Positions 32,176-41,386 of a stretch of DNA of 64,000 nucleotides are shown here, piece after piece. Location of the stretch: contig CM007336.1 of assembly GCA_000333855.2 (NCBI GenBank), positions 376,146 to 440,145 of the forward strand. The letters are read 5' to 3'. The position numbers and the translations under genes are program-made. This DNA is from Endotrypanum monterogeii. Taxonomy: Eukaryota; Euglenozoa; Kinetoplastea; Trypanosomatida; Trypanosomatidae. Within the stretch, counting starts at the first letter, position 1, and the number at the start of each line of letters is the position of its first letter. Under the pieces are notes generated by a model. That model was not told where the DNA came from. It was given only the letters and a program-made list of their open reading frames with translations, and searched no databases.

Positions 32176-33768
32176 ATGCTGCGACGTGTGAGAGGCACCC
32201 ATGTCTTCACATGCAGCGGCACTGGTGCCACCGCTGTCTTGAGCGTCAATGTGCTAATAGGAGCGCGCGACGGCTGCGATCGTGAGTGCTGCTTGACGCT
32301 GATGCATCGCTCTGCCGAGGTAGGCACAGCATGGACGACTGCCATGGTCAAGTGCCAGCGGAGACTCTTCACGACTGGGTCTCCTGGAAAAGACCTTCTT
32401 CGACATTTTGTACCAGCGAGTAGGTTTTCTGCGGTCGTCTCGCCTCTGGAGTCGTTACGGCCACCTGCACCACCCTCGGCGTCTGATGCCCAGCCCTTCG
32501 GCTCTCTTAACCGGACAAACAGCATGCGTCGTTATGTGAACGCCAACACGGTAGGAACTGTGACGAGCACCGCGGGTAGTGAGGAAGACTCTGCATCGTC
32601 TTCAGCGTCCTCCGCATCGGAGTCAAGAGCGGGCACGGCACCGTCGCCGCGGCGTATGGAGCTATGCCGGCTGCTTCGCCGACACCACGGCACCTCTCCA
32701 AACTTCGCTGCATCGCCAGCTTCATCTCACAACGTGCTATACAACACTCGCGCTGAGGAGGATCCACCCAAGATGCAACAGAAAGCTCGCAATCCAACGG
32801 TAGCCAAGGCGCAGACTGTCATTGCGACAGCCGCTGCAGCTGCGGCGAAGCGTCAAGCGAACACCCCAGCGTCGTCGGCAGTTCCCAACGCGTCACGCAC
32901 ACTGTGTGAGACTGCCAATGGTGCAACAGGTAGTACACTGCACAGATCCAAGGGAGCAGGAGCTCGAGTCAGCGATGGGTTCAGTGCCAGTAGTGGTGGC
33001 AGTGGCATGCGGCATCAATCACAGGTGTACAAGGAGCACTGCACCATTGGCTGGTCTCCCGAAGACTTTTATGGAGTTGTGGCCGATGTGAAGAACTACC
33101 CCGCGTTTTTGCCATGGTGCGCAGGGTCAGAGATCCATTCGACGCGTCGGGTGCGGGTGCCACCGTACGAGCGGCATCTATCTCCAAGCTCCACTGCCAT
33201 CGCTGCTGCCTCTCGCTTGACCTCTGGCGGTAATGCAGTAGAAGAGGGGTTGGTCGATGCCATCGAGATGATTGCGACGCTGACCATCGGTTTCGCCTTT
33301 TTAAAAGAAAAATACACGTCCCGTGTGATGTTGTATCCGTGCAACAAAATTGTGGCGACACTCTATGACGAGGGGGAGGCAGGGGGCGAGGCGGCTCTTG
33401 GAAGCACTAACAGGGTCAGCGCTGCAATGAACGGTTCTTCATCTGACAAAGTTTCTACGACATGGGCTGACAACAGCGGAGGGCTCGTTGTCTCCTTTTT
33501 GAAGAAGGCGGCCTCCACTGCAGGTACGGTGGCGAAGCGGTCTATTCTCCAGCACCTCCGGTGTGAGTGGGAGTTTGTTCCGGTGGAGGGAAGGCCAAGC
33601 ACAGTGGAGGTCCTTTTTGTTGTCTCCTTTGAGTTCAAGAATCCTCTGCACAGCCACATGATAATGTCGAACCTGGTTACCCTCATGACGCGCAGCTTCG
33701 AGCGTCGCTGCGAGACGCTCTACGGTCCTCCGTCTGGCGCGAAGGAGACGCTGCCGGTGCTGTCCTGA
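32176..33768 (+). CDS. COQ10: COQ10-like START-domain protein, mitochondrial coenzyme Q binding
   Basis: The C-terminal part (about residues 285-520) is a COQ10 / polyketide-cyclase START-like domain. It has the typical opening, YKEHCTIGWSPEDFYGVVAD followed by VKNYPAFLPWC, then a central FLKEKYTSRV and a closing FVVSFEFKNPLHSHM and RSFERRCETLYG. COQ10 proteins bind ubiquinone and are needed for its proper use in the mitochondrial respiratory chain. The protein has 530 residues, about twice the usual length. A ~280-residue Ser/Ala-rich extension precedes the domain, and there is an insert of about 60 residues (roughly 408-460) between domain strands. The N-terminus MLRRVRGTHVF, or the internal MVKCQRRLFTTG at 32344, fits a mitochondrial targeting peptide; I kept the first ATG because it is the first after the acceptor at 32097-32098. 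Confidence 0.88.
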   Translation: MLRRVRGTHVFTCSGTGATAVLSVNVLIGARDGCDRECCLTLMHRSAEVGTAWTTAMVKCQRRLFTTGSPGKDLLRHFVPASRFSAVVSPLESLRPPAPPSASDAQPFGSLNRTNSMRRYVNANTVGTVTSTAGSEEDSASSSASSASESRAGTAPSPRRMELCRLLRRHHGTSPNFAASPASSHNVLYNTRAEEDPPKMQQKARNPTVAKAQTVIATAAAAAAKRQANTPASSAVPNASRTLCETANGATGSTLHRSKGAGARVSDGFSASSGGSGMRHQSQVYKEHCTIGWSPEDFYGVVADVKNYPAFLPWCAGSEIHSTRRVRVPPYERHLSPSSTAIAAASRLTSGGNAVEEGLVDAIEMIATLTIGFAFLKEKYTSRVMLYPCNKIVATLYDEGEAGGEAALGSTNRVSAAMNGSSSDKVSTTWADNSGGLVVSFLKKAASTAGTVAKRSILQHLRCEWEFVPVEGRPSTVEVLFVVSFEFKNPLHSHMIMSNLVTLMTRSFERRCETLYGPPSGAKETLPVLS

Positions 33769-34341
33769 GGGGTATGTCGACTACTTTGTACAGATGGCAA
33801 TGCTACACGAGTTGCACTGTTCTCCTCCTCCTCGATAAAGTGAAGAGAGCAACAGCAGGAAGAGAAAAAAAAAAATGTTGTCAACAAATCAGCCATCCAA
33901 CTCAGAATGTGGTCAGCCAGACACCACTCCAGGTGTATATGTGTGTGTCTGTGTGAAGTAGGGGAGGGAAGAGGCAGTGTGAGGATGAACATGCGGACAT
34001 ATACATACATACAAATATATATATATCTATATCTATATGTATATAGATATATAGATATTTTGTATTGCATTTTCGTGTATTTATGTGAGCATCACAATAC
34101 CCTACATCATCCTCATAAAACTATTTTTTTTTTCTCTTGCTGGTTGTCTTGGGCCATGTGTATCTGCTGCATCTCAAGCACATACCATTGGTGAGTCTCG
34201 AGGCCGCTAGTAATACCTGCTTCTCTAGAAGGTGCATCGTGTGCACTGGTCGTTATTCGCGCTTTCGCCAAGTCGCACTTTTCTTTCTCCTGCGCTGAGC
34301 GCAGTGCTGATGCGTGTGTCTCTGTGTGTGTGGGGGGGGGA
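33769..34341. other. Spacer, COQ10 gene to inverted-repeat copy 1
   Basis: No gene is seen. It contains (TA)n-like sequence near 34014-34058, a T-run at 34124-34133 and a G-run just before the repeat copy. Confidence 0.6.
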
Positions 34342-34724
34342 GGGGAGAAGAGAGGGAGGCCCCATAGTGCCTCGTGTTTCCGTCCCCCCTCCACTCCTGC
34401 CGATGTGCGGGAGCAACGTCTGTGTGTGACAGGGCCACACGCCCACGCATGCGCGGTTTTGGACCGACTGGCGGCAGTGCCGATGTTTTCCTCACGAACA
34501 CAACAAACAACGAGCCAAACGGCCTCGATCAAATCTCCCACAGTCCTCGGCGCCTCCTGATGGGTATGCCCGGGGAGGGGGAGGGGGGAGGCACCCCCGA
34601 AGCGACATGGCACCCGGTGTCCTGCGAGCCGGGCCTTGTGTGCGGCGTGAGGTCCGATGTCGTGCTCAGTTGGGTGGGCCGGCTCACTGCCGCTACGCGC
34701 GTCTACCGCTACGTTGCAGCGCAC
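34342..34724 (+). repeat. 383-bp dispersed element, copy 1
   Basis: The sequence recurs in reverse complement at 44627-45009 with no gaps and a single difference (C at 34523; the other copy has A at that place). It lies between the COQ10 and amastin-like genes, in the sense direction of the plus unit. Inside it are a G-rich core (34570-34590, several runs of four to six G) and a GGGGGG...CCCCC hairpin-like stretch at 34584-34598. It has no poly(A) end and no convincing protein. Length, position in an intergenic/3' UTR and sense orientation recall the SIDER retroposons of Leishmania, but I could not confirm their signature. Near-identity is unusual for SIDERs, which are normally degenerate. 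Confidence 0.85.
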
Positions 34725-35131
34725 TATGGGGCATGTGTAGGAGTATCTGGGGAAGGGAGTTGGTGTGTGTTTGTGGTGGTACTCAACGCCCACGATGACT
34801 TCTTTTCTTGATTGTATTTCCCTTGCAACATCTCTTATTCTTTTCCTCTTGCCACTCTCCCATACACACATGCACCTGTGTTGTATCGATGTGTATATGG
34901 TGTATATATATATATATATATATAATATATATATATAATAGAAAGTTTTTCAACCGAGACGATAGTGGAGGTCAGTGCTTCGTTGCCTCTCGCCCCTATT
35001 TTTCTCCTTTTTTTTTTCTCTTTCTTGCTGTAGACGCAGGAGACATCTACCCCATATTGCTACCATATATTCATATATATCCCTGCTCATATTTTTACAT
35101 CTTTATATCTGCACTGTGTAAGTGTGTATAA
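34725..35131. other. Spacer, repeat copy 1 to amastin-like gene
   Basis: No gene is seen. (TA)n sequence lies at about 34902-34938. A strong pyrimidine tract at 35000-35029 ends in AG at 35032-35033, the likely acceptor. Confidence 0.6.
35032..35033 (+). promoter_or_regulatory. Predicted spliced-leader acceptor AG, amastin-like gene
   Basis: First AG after the pyrimidine-rich stretch 35000-35029. The leader to the ATG at 35132 is about 98 nt, with no ATG between. Confidence 0.55.
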
Positions 35132-36838
35132 ATGCATTACGTTCACGGAGAGGGGCCCGCGACAACCGCGCATCAGTCGCATGGGATGGGATGGTCCGAG
35201 TCGGTACATGAGGAGAGATGGCGCACTGTCGATAACTACAGTGTCGATGAGGTGCCCAACGAAAGGGTGAACCACGAAGAAACCCGTACGCACGACCACA
35301 CAGGGAACCGGGGACATGCGCACGCCAGCTTTCGTACTACGCGGGGGAGTAGAAGCTCTACAAAGGGCGTGGTACGCGGCGCAATCGCTGCCATGACGCT
35401 GGTTATGTTCATCTTCACGATTGTGGGTCAGATTGTTCCGTACTGTAAGCGTGTGGAACCCAAATCTCTTTACCAGTACTCTGTGTGGCAGGCGGTTCGG
35501 GTACGTGATGGGGGAGAAAAGATCAGACTTCGCCCTCGCACGTATCAGAGCGGCGAACAGGCAATGGCGCTCTTCTCTACAATTTTGAGTGCTGCTGCCT
35601 GTGCGTTGGTAATTGCATTTTCTATTTCGAGCACACGCAATGAGCGGCTTCAATCGGAACAGCTCGCACACGAAGGATTCTCGGAGGTCAAGAGGCACGG
35701 TGCTCGGGGTAGTTTGTCAGTGGCGATGGCGCACAAAATACGAGAGCAGCAAAAGCAACAGAGGATGAGCCGCATTCTCGGAATCGTGGCCCTTTCGCTG
35801 CTCATCGCCGCCTTCTTCTGTGCATTCATGACTGTTGTGTTGATGGCACAATTCTTCAACAACGAGGTGGCCAACAGGGTAAGACCGAAGAGGGATGAGT
35901 CCGCTAGTTACGCTGCGGGGTTTGTTCTCTTCCTCCTGGCCCTTCTGCTGGGCGTCGTCTCCGCCTTCGTGATTGTGGTACCGAGCGCGACGGGGCTGTA
36001 TCTGTGCTGTGCACCCGCATCGCACAGTGCCGGGGCGTATAAGACTTATTCGCTAGACGTCGCTGCGGAGGACACTGGCAGGGACGCCCATTATGCTTCG
36101 GGAGAGGCTCGCCGCACCGGCCACGTAGAGCATGGCGTTCACAGTCATAGGGACTACTATGCCAGTGGTCAGGGTGCAGGGAGGGGAGATGGTTTGGCTC
36201 CCACATCGATCGGTGCCGCGGGGGGTGCCAGAGGGAATCCGGGGTACGTGGAGATGACGTACACTTCCGATGGCCCTACAGGCTTCGCCCAGGGCCGCGG
36301 CAGGGATAGTGAAGGCTACATGCAAACAGGAGATACTACTGTGAGAGTCAGCGGTGCATTCGTGGCGGGCAACACAGCAGGGCGATCGAACGGTGCGTTA
36401 TCTCCGAGGGGTAACACGCACGTCGGGGGAAGGTGGACGGATGTGGCGGCGGTGACGCCTGTAGAAGCCTCTGCCGCAGCACACCAATGGTACCCCGATG
36501 CTCTCCCAAACCCTGCACCCGACCAGCCCGTGAACGCGTACGTCATCTCACAGGTGGATGTCCCCGCTGCAGGCGGGGCGTCTACTACATCCTATATGAA
36601 GTCAGGGTATAACAGCAACAGCAGCCGGTATGACATGTCCAAAGGGGAACCATCGCCCATACCGGAGGTCACAAAGGGTGAGCCGTCGCGGCCGCCGGAG
36701 GCGAGGACAGCCGCACCAGAGCGCAGCGCAGACAGCGCCGCCAGAGAGGGGCAGTACACCACTGGCACTTACTACACCGCACCACCACCGCTGTTTGCCT
36801 TTCCTGACAAGTCGGGGGGGGGGAAGTCACTCGAGTAG
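35132..36838 (+). CDS. Four-TM amastin-like membrane protein
   Basis: The 568-residue protein has a basic N-terminal region of about 80 residues, then four membrane segments near residues 83-104, 145-166, 213-241 and 260-284. A first loop of about 40 residues contains SLYQYSVWQAV, and the fourth segment starts YAAGFVLFLLALLLG, close in style to amastin TM4. The topology (short loop, basic cytosolic loop, short loop) fits amastins, surface glycoproteins of Leishmania. The usual amastin loop signature with its Cys-Gly pattern is not present, so this would be a divergent member or a separate four-TM family. A ~280-residue C-terminal tail is rich in Gly, Ser, Tyr and Pro and contains a near-repeated KGEPSP / KGEPSR, and is probably cytosolic. 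Confidence 0.55.
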   Translation: MHYVHGEGPATTAHQSHGMGWSESVHEERWRTVDNYSVDEVPNERVNHEETRTHDHTGNRGHAHASFRTTRGSRSSTKGVVRGAIAAMTLVMFIFTIVGQIVPYCKRVEPKSLYQYSVWQAVRVRDGGEKIRLRPRTYQSGEQAMALFSTILSAAACALVIAFSISSTRNERLQSEQLAHEGFSEVKRHGARGSLSVAMAHKIREQQKQQRMSRILGIVALSLLIAAFFCAFMTVVLMAQFFNNEVANRVRPKRDESASYAAGFVLFLLALLLGVVSAFVIVVPSATGLYLCCAPASHSAGAYKTYSLDVAAEDTGRDAHYASGEARRTGHVEHGVHSHRDYYASGQGAGRGDGLAPTSIGAAGGARGNPGYVEMTYTSDGPTGFAQGRGRDSEGYMQTGDTTVRVSGAFVAGNTAGRSNGALSPRGNTHVGGRWTDVAAVTPVEASAAAHQWYPDALPNPAPDQPVNAYVISQVDVPAAGGASTTSYMKSGYNSNSSRYDMSKGEPSPIPEVTKGEPSRPPEARTAAPERSADSAAREGQYTTGTYYTAPPPLFAFPDKSGGGKSLE

Positions 36839-37613
36839 AAGTGTTTTTCTCCTTCCCCCGAACTGCCGATGTCCGGCGGCGCGGGTGCGGCATCGACGGT
36901 TTCGTCATAATGAACAGAGCATTTTTTTTTTCTTTCTTGATTCTTCGCATACTCGTTTATTTTTATTGGTATTTTTTTTTTGATTTCTTGGTGCACTCCT
37001 GAGGCGGCGGGGAGAGAGAGGGGGGGGGCTCAGTCTGGTTTTGTGTCTGTCCCCATTTGTTGTTTCTCCCTGATGCGGGGGATGTATCAATGCACGTGCT
37101 CAGCTATGTGAATCCTTCCTTTCTTCTCCCCTGTCCCAACAGCTCTGGTACCACTAGTTGTACGCGCTCTTTCTTTGCGGCGGACTTGAACGATCAGCGT
37201 CACTCTTTTTTTTTTGTTTCTCTTCGTATCATCACATCCTTTCTTTTTTTTCTGTTTGCATGCGAGGTGACACTGCTCTCGGTGGCTGGCATCTCCACGA
37301 AAAAAAAAAAGTGGTGTTGCATGTACATACCACCACTTTCTCTTCCTCCTCCTCTCTTTTCCGCTAGCTTCTCCTTTTGCCCCCCCAATGAAAAAAAAAA
37401 AAAGTATATTCCTTTCTCCTCTGTGCTTCTTCTTTGCAAATATAAGATTTCTATTTTGTTGCTGTTATTGATAGGTATGTTTGTTATAAATTTGTTTCTT
37501 GGGTATTCCTTCTTCCTCTGCGTGCGTGGGCGTTGGCACGCTTCGACGACAAATTTGGTGCGCTGCCTCGTATTCCTTCCCCCCCCCCTACCATTCACAC
37601 ACACACACACATG

Positions 37614-37645
<32 letters not shown>

Positions 37646-38650
37646 ATCTGTACTCACAAGCGCAAATACCCGCTTGTAAGGTAATATGGCTTCCGTATAT
37701 ATATTTGCTTCACAGCCTTCCGGTTCCACCATCCTCTTTTTTTCTTTCTTTCCCACGCGATCCCTGATGTTCTCTCTTGTATAAAGGTAGCGGAGAGGGG
37801 GGGGGAGGGACTTGTCTTTGGTGTGTCTCCCCTCTTCCCCCAATGTCCCCCAATGTCCCTCTCTCCTCCACCAGCCGCATGTCTGGGGGACTTGTGTTTA
37901 TGTGATTATATAAATAAAAAAAAAATAATACATATGACCCCTTTCGTTCTTTTGAGTCTTTTCATTCCTCTCCCAACGTTTCATTTTTCTCTGGTAATTG
38001 GTATGTTTTCCCCTCTTCCTTTTCTGCTCCTCCCTCCCTCCCTCCCTCTCGGCGTTGACGTGTGTGTGGGGCCGGGAGGGGTGGGGGGTGGATGGATGCG
38101 CACATCAAGGAGACCGAGGGGTACGGTGTCGGCTATGTACACAGAGGCATGCATATATATATATATATGAGGTGCGGGTTGGGCGGGTGTTTGGCAGGGG
38201 TCACTTATCCACTGACGCTTGACCATCCTTCGTCCCTCTCGATGACATGAGGTGCCGCTCAGCGCGGCGTCGAAGTTGTTGTCGTTTTTTTTCCACCTGG
38301 TTCGCTTGTACTTGGTCAAGACCCCTCGATCAGCCACCGCGGAAGAAGGAGGGTATTCGCTACCAGCGCTCCCATAAGTACACACGGAAGCGCTCTCAAT
38401 GGCTGTTGTCAGCATCCCCCCCTCTCTCCTCCGTACTTAACCATCGTCTTTCTCCTCCACACTCGTACGTGCACTCGTGAGTTCCCAAGGGTTTTTTTTT
38501 TGCTCTCCGTACACACATTGTGCTTTGCGTTGTCGCACTCATTGTAGGTGTGAAGGGACAAACCTCCATACACAATACACACACACACACACAATACATT
38601 TCCCAAAGCTTTCCTCTGGGGTGCACAAGTGCAGTCTCTGCTAACTGTCA
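36839..38650. other. Spacer, amastin-like gene to 38651 gene
   Basis: No gene is recognised. It contains many T-runs, (TA)n at 37619-37645 and 38152-38168, C-runs, and a short tandem of CCCCCAATGT at about 37836-37859. The best candidate acceptors for the next gene are the AGs near 38626 and 38632. Confidence 0.55.
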
Positions 38651-39115
38651 ATGGCGACCTTCGCTGGCGAAGCAGTTGCTGCCGGCGGCGTCGGCGATGT
38701 GGATGCGGCGGGGATGCAGGTTCTGGAGAGCAGCGTGGACTTCATGTCGCTTTTCTATTGCCACTTGACTGCTTGCCCGCCTCACGGCCCTTTTGTGTAC
38801 TACACCGCCATGACGCTGGTGAGGCGTGCAATGCAGCGGTATGGTGCAGGTTGCAGTGCCAGCGGCCCCGGTTGCGGCACGAGCGCCGGAGCCCACAGCG
38901 CTAATGGATTCTGGGGTACTGGCTCGATGGGCACGGATGGCACCGCTGCGATACTCCGTGCGCTGACGATCCCGAACGTTATTGCACTAATTGAGAAGCG
39001 CTACGACACGTCACATTTGTCGAGCTGGCCGCTGCTGTATGTCCCAGCAGAGATACGTGCCGCGGATGTGGATGCTTTGATGCGGCAGCAGCAGCAGCTT
39101 CCACAGGGGGGGTGA
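38651..39115 (+). CDS. Small unknown protein, 154 residues
   Basis: I do not recognise it. The reading frame starts with ATGGCG (a good context) and has coding-like composition. The N-terminal half is helical (VLESSVDFMSLFYCHLTACP; YYTAMTLVRRAMQRYG). A Gly/Ser/Cys-rich insert follows at about residues 76-100. A second ordered part (ILRALTIPNVIALIEKRYD, then SWPLLYVPAEIRAADVDALM) leads to a Gln-rich end. There is no signal peptide or clear membrane segment. It lies second from the end of the plus unit. Confidence 0.7.
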   Translation: MATFAGEAVAAGGVGDVDAAGMQVLESSVDFMSLFYCHLTACPPHGPFVYYTAMTLVRRAMQRYGAGCSASGPGCGTSAGAHSANGFWGTGSMGTDGTAAILRALTIPNVIALIEKRYDTSHLSSWPLLYVPAEIRAADVDALMRQQQQLPQGG

Positions 39116-39807
39116 AAAGTAGACGAGGAGTGGACCTCAACGTCTTTTGCCGGAGTAGGGAGGTGTGTGTGTGTGTGTGCTAAGGGGAAGGGCTGTGTCT
39201 CCCCCTGGGCATCTCCCTGGTGCGCATCTCTCATTCCCTGCTGTCTTCCAACTAAAAAAAGAAAAGAAGCCGATGAGGCTCGGGGGAGGGGACAGAAACA
39301 GAAAAAGGAAAAGAAGTGAAACTGAAAAAAAAAAACAGATCGAGTAGATTGTGAAAAAAAGTGTGTGTCTGTGAACGGGAGGAGAGATCCTGCGCAAGAC
39401 GTCACGCGGACGCACGCACCCACACACCTCCACTATTCTGCTTCGTACTATCTGCTCACTCTGTTTTTAAGTTTCTTGGTCGAACATTCGTTCCCCTCTC
39501 ACCTCATGTGTCCTTGACGTCTCACACGCTTTCTCTCGCCCCCCCCCCTTCTCCTTCACCCTTCTGTGAAGCATTGCTTTCACTACATTTTTTTTTACTG
39601 TGTGCCGCTCTTGACTGACGTTGTCTAGGCCTTAAGAATCGCCGCTGTCTTCGTAGGTATTCATCTCCGGGCCAATTCTTCGTGTTCCCGGGTAGCTCTC
39701 ACTCAGAAGCGGATCATTTTGACTGCGCCGGCAACACTTGGGCTTTCGTCTTCGCTGTCTCATTTTATCCAAATTCTGACTCAAGTTCACCTTGTGCTCC
39801 GAGCACG
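39116..39807. other. Spacer, 38651 gene to tRNA-binding protein gene
   Basis: No gene is seen. It contains (TG)n at 39163-39178, several A-runs (39326-39336) and a T-run at 39590-39597. The AG at 39627-39628 after that run is the probable acceptor. Confidence 0.6.
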
Positions 39808-40533
39808 ATGGCTTCGCATGTTGAGGGACGACTGTTGCGCCGCTCGGTGCCTTACGTGGAGTCGTGGATCGCAGAGCTGGCCGCAAAGCCCGAAGCTGCT
39901 CCTGCTGGTGCCGCTCTTCCTGCCGCTCCCGCACCGAAGCGAAAGGAGAAAGGTGGCGCTGCACCGACAAGCACTGACAACGCCACGGCCATGTCGCGCT
40001 GTTGCTTCGCGATCGGTAAAGTGTTGGAGGTGTCGCGTCACCCGGAGAGTGAGAAGCTTTTCGTCGAAAAGATTGACCTCGGCGCGGAGATGAACGCGCT
40101 GAGCAACAACGAGCCGCGCACGATCCTCAGTGGACTCCAGGGGTTTGTGAGGGAGGAGGACTTTGTTGACCGCCTCGTGCTCGTGATTGCGAACCTGGAG
40201 CCGCGCAAGATTGCGGGCATCCCGTCTGCTGGCATGGTGCTTTGTGCCTCCACCGGCGATGACCCACACGACCCCGCATCGGCTGGACAGGGGGAACGAA
40301 AGGTTGTTTTGCTGGATATCCCGGAGGGGACAGCCGTTGGCGAGCGCGTGGTGTTCGAGGGGCACGACATGCCATACGAGCCGGTGCTGAAGAAGAAGCT
40401 CGCCAAAAACTTTGAGGAAGTCATCAAGGACGTCTGCAGCAACGCCGAAGGTGTGGTGTGCTGGCAGGGAAAGCCCTTCAAGACCTCCGCCGGTGTCATC
40501 AAGACGTCCCTGTGCAATGCTCGAATTTCCTGA
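39808..40533 (+). CDS. EMAPII-type tRNA-binding protein
   Basis: The 241-residue protein has an Ala/Pro/Lys linker (about residues 25-55) followed by a tRNA-binding OB-fold of the EMAPII / Arc1p / MetRS C-terminal type. The signature starts with IGKVLEVSRHPESEKLFVEKID and includes RTILSGLQGFV and IANLEPRKIAGIPSAGMVLCAS. A C-terminal EMAPII-like extension follows (EGTAVGERVVFEGHDMPYEPVLKK is split across it). Such proteins bind tRNA and help hold aminoacyl-tRNA synthetases together; Trypanosoma brucei has a multi-synthetase complex with accessory proteins of this kind. It is the last gene of the plus unit, 0.4 kb from the tRNA gene. The only in-frame ATG near the domain is at 39808. The short N-terminal segment may contact partner synthetases (inference). 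Confidence 0.9.
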   Translation: MASHVEGRLLRRSVPYVESWIAELAAKPEAAPAGAALPAAPAPKRKEKGGAAPTSTDNATAMSRCCFAIGKVLEVSRHPESEKLFVEKIDLGAEMNALSNNEPRTILSGLQGFVREEDFVDRLVLVIANLEPRKIAGIPSAGMVLCASTGDDPHDPASAGQGERKVVLLDIPEGTAVGERVVFEGHDMPYEPVLKKKLAKNFEEVIKDVCSNAEGVVCWQGKPFKTSAGVIKTSLCNARIS

Positions 40534-40919
40534 TCAAAGCACCAAAGGGGGCGTGGGGGCCCTTTGTGTTTGTGTGTCGCGAGGGCTGACCAGGCGGCAG
40601 CCGCGCCCGCCCCTTTTGTCATGCGAAGACAGGTGTTCTCCTCCTGTTCCCCCCATAACAAATTAGTATCCATTAAGCTTGGCTCACCGCAAACATGAAA
40701 AACAAAGTTTTCGCCGCCTTCGCGGCCGATGCCCTCGCACCTTCAGTTGGGCACGGGGACCCGGGCTTTCCATCTCCCCCACGAAAGCGCACGCCATGCC
40801 CGGCGCGAAGCTGTGTCACCAGGTTACGTAGCACCCCCCCCCAAAAATTGAAGTACACAATGCAAAAACATATACGACACTCTTTTCCACTCTCACCCAC
40901 TTCTTCGAACAACGGCTGG

Positions 40920-40924
40920 AAAAA
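40920..40924 (-). terminator. Pol III T-run after tRNA-Gln
   Basis: Five T on the minus strand begin two bases after the tRNA 3' end, a standard minimal RNA polymerase III stop signal. Confidence 0.8.
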
Positions 40925-40926
40925 GT

Positions 40927-40998
40927 CACTCCTACCTGGACTCGAACCAGGGTTATCGGATTCAGAGTCCGAGGTGATAACCGCTACACTATAGGAGC
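40927..40998 (-). tRNA. tRNA-Gln (anticodon CTG)
   Basis: Read on the minus strand, 72 bases fold as a cloverleaf. The acceptor stem GCTCCTA pairs with TAGGAGT, ending in a G-T wobble at 1-72. The D arm starts GTGTAGCGGTTA. The anticodon arm is GGACTCTGAATCC with anticodon CTG. The T arm is CCTGG TTCGAGT CCAGG. The internal A box (TAGTGTAGCGG) and B box (GGTTCGAGTCC) fit RNA polymerase III promoters. There is no intron and no encoded CCA. It sits in the strand-switch region and may act as a barrier between the two Pol II units. Confidence 0.97.
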
Positions 40999-41191
40999 GC
41001 AGAAACGATCAAAGCAATACGGAATGTCAAAGACCCATGAGAGGGTGCTCGGGGGGGGCCCTTTGCCCGCGCGCTTGTGGGGGGGGGCGGCTTTTCCCCC
41101 GGGGTGGGTGTGGAGAGGGAGAGAGGGAGGAGGGGTGTGTGGATGGGTAGCAGGGTGATCTTTGGGGGGTAGGAGGGCTTCCCCGAGCGGC

Positions 41192-41207
41192 GGGGGGGGG
41201 GGGGGGG
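41192..41207 (+). repeat. G16 homopolymer in strand-switch region
   Basis: Sixteen consecutive G on the plus strand, within a 160-bp stretch that also has G8 and G9 runs. On the non-template strand of the incoming plus-unit polymerase this could form G-quadruplex or R-loop structure. Exact length may vary with sequencing. Confidence 0.85.
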
Positions 41208-41386
41208 AGCCGCGCTGCACTAGTGCGGGGTCGCGGCGAGGGGTTCCTTTATGGCTTTTTTTTTCTGGCAAGAATGCGCTTTGGCGTCTCATCGTCGAAA
41301 CATTTTGTACAAGAGCAAGATACAACAGACCTCAACGAAAGGTGGAATCGTGAAGATGGATGGTGTTGGATGATGGATCAACCTCC

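Larger units (their letters stand above)
40534..41386. other. Convergent strand-switch region
   Basis: The plus and minus polycistronic units end face to face here. The region contains a minus-strand tRNA-Gln gene and, on its right side, a strongly G-rich plus strand (runs of 8, 9 and 16 G at 41051-41058, 41079-41087 and 41192-41207). In Leishmania such convergent regions are sites of Pol II termination, often marked by base J, and frequently carry tRNA genes; here that is inferred from position. Confidence 0.85.

Noticed and set aside
34374..34811. 145-codon plus-strand frame across repeat copy 1 (and its twin at 44615-44977)
   Set aside because: The two frames agree only because the DNA repeats; outside the repeat the sequences diverge at once, composition is not gene-like and no family is recognised.
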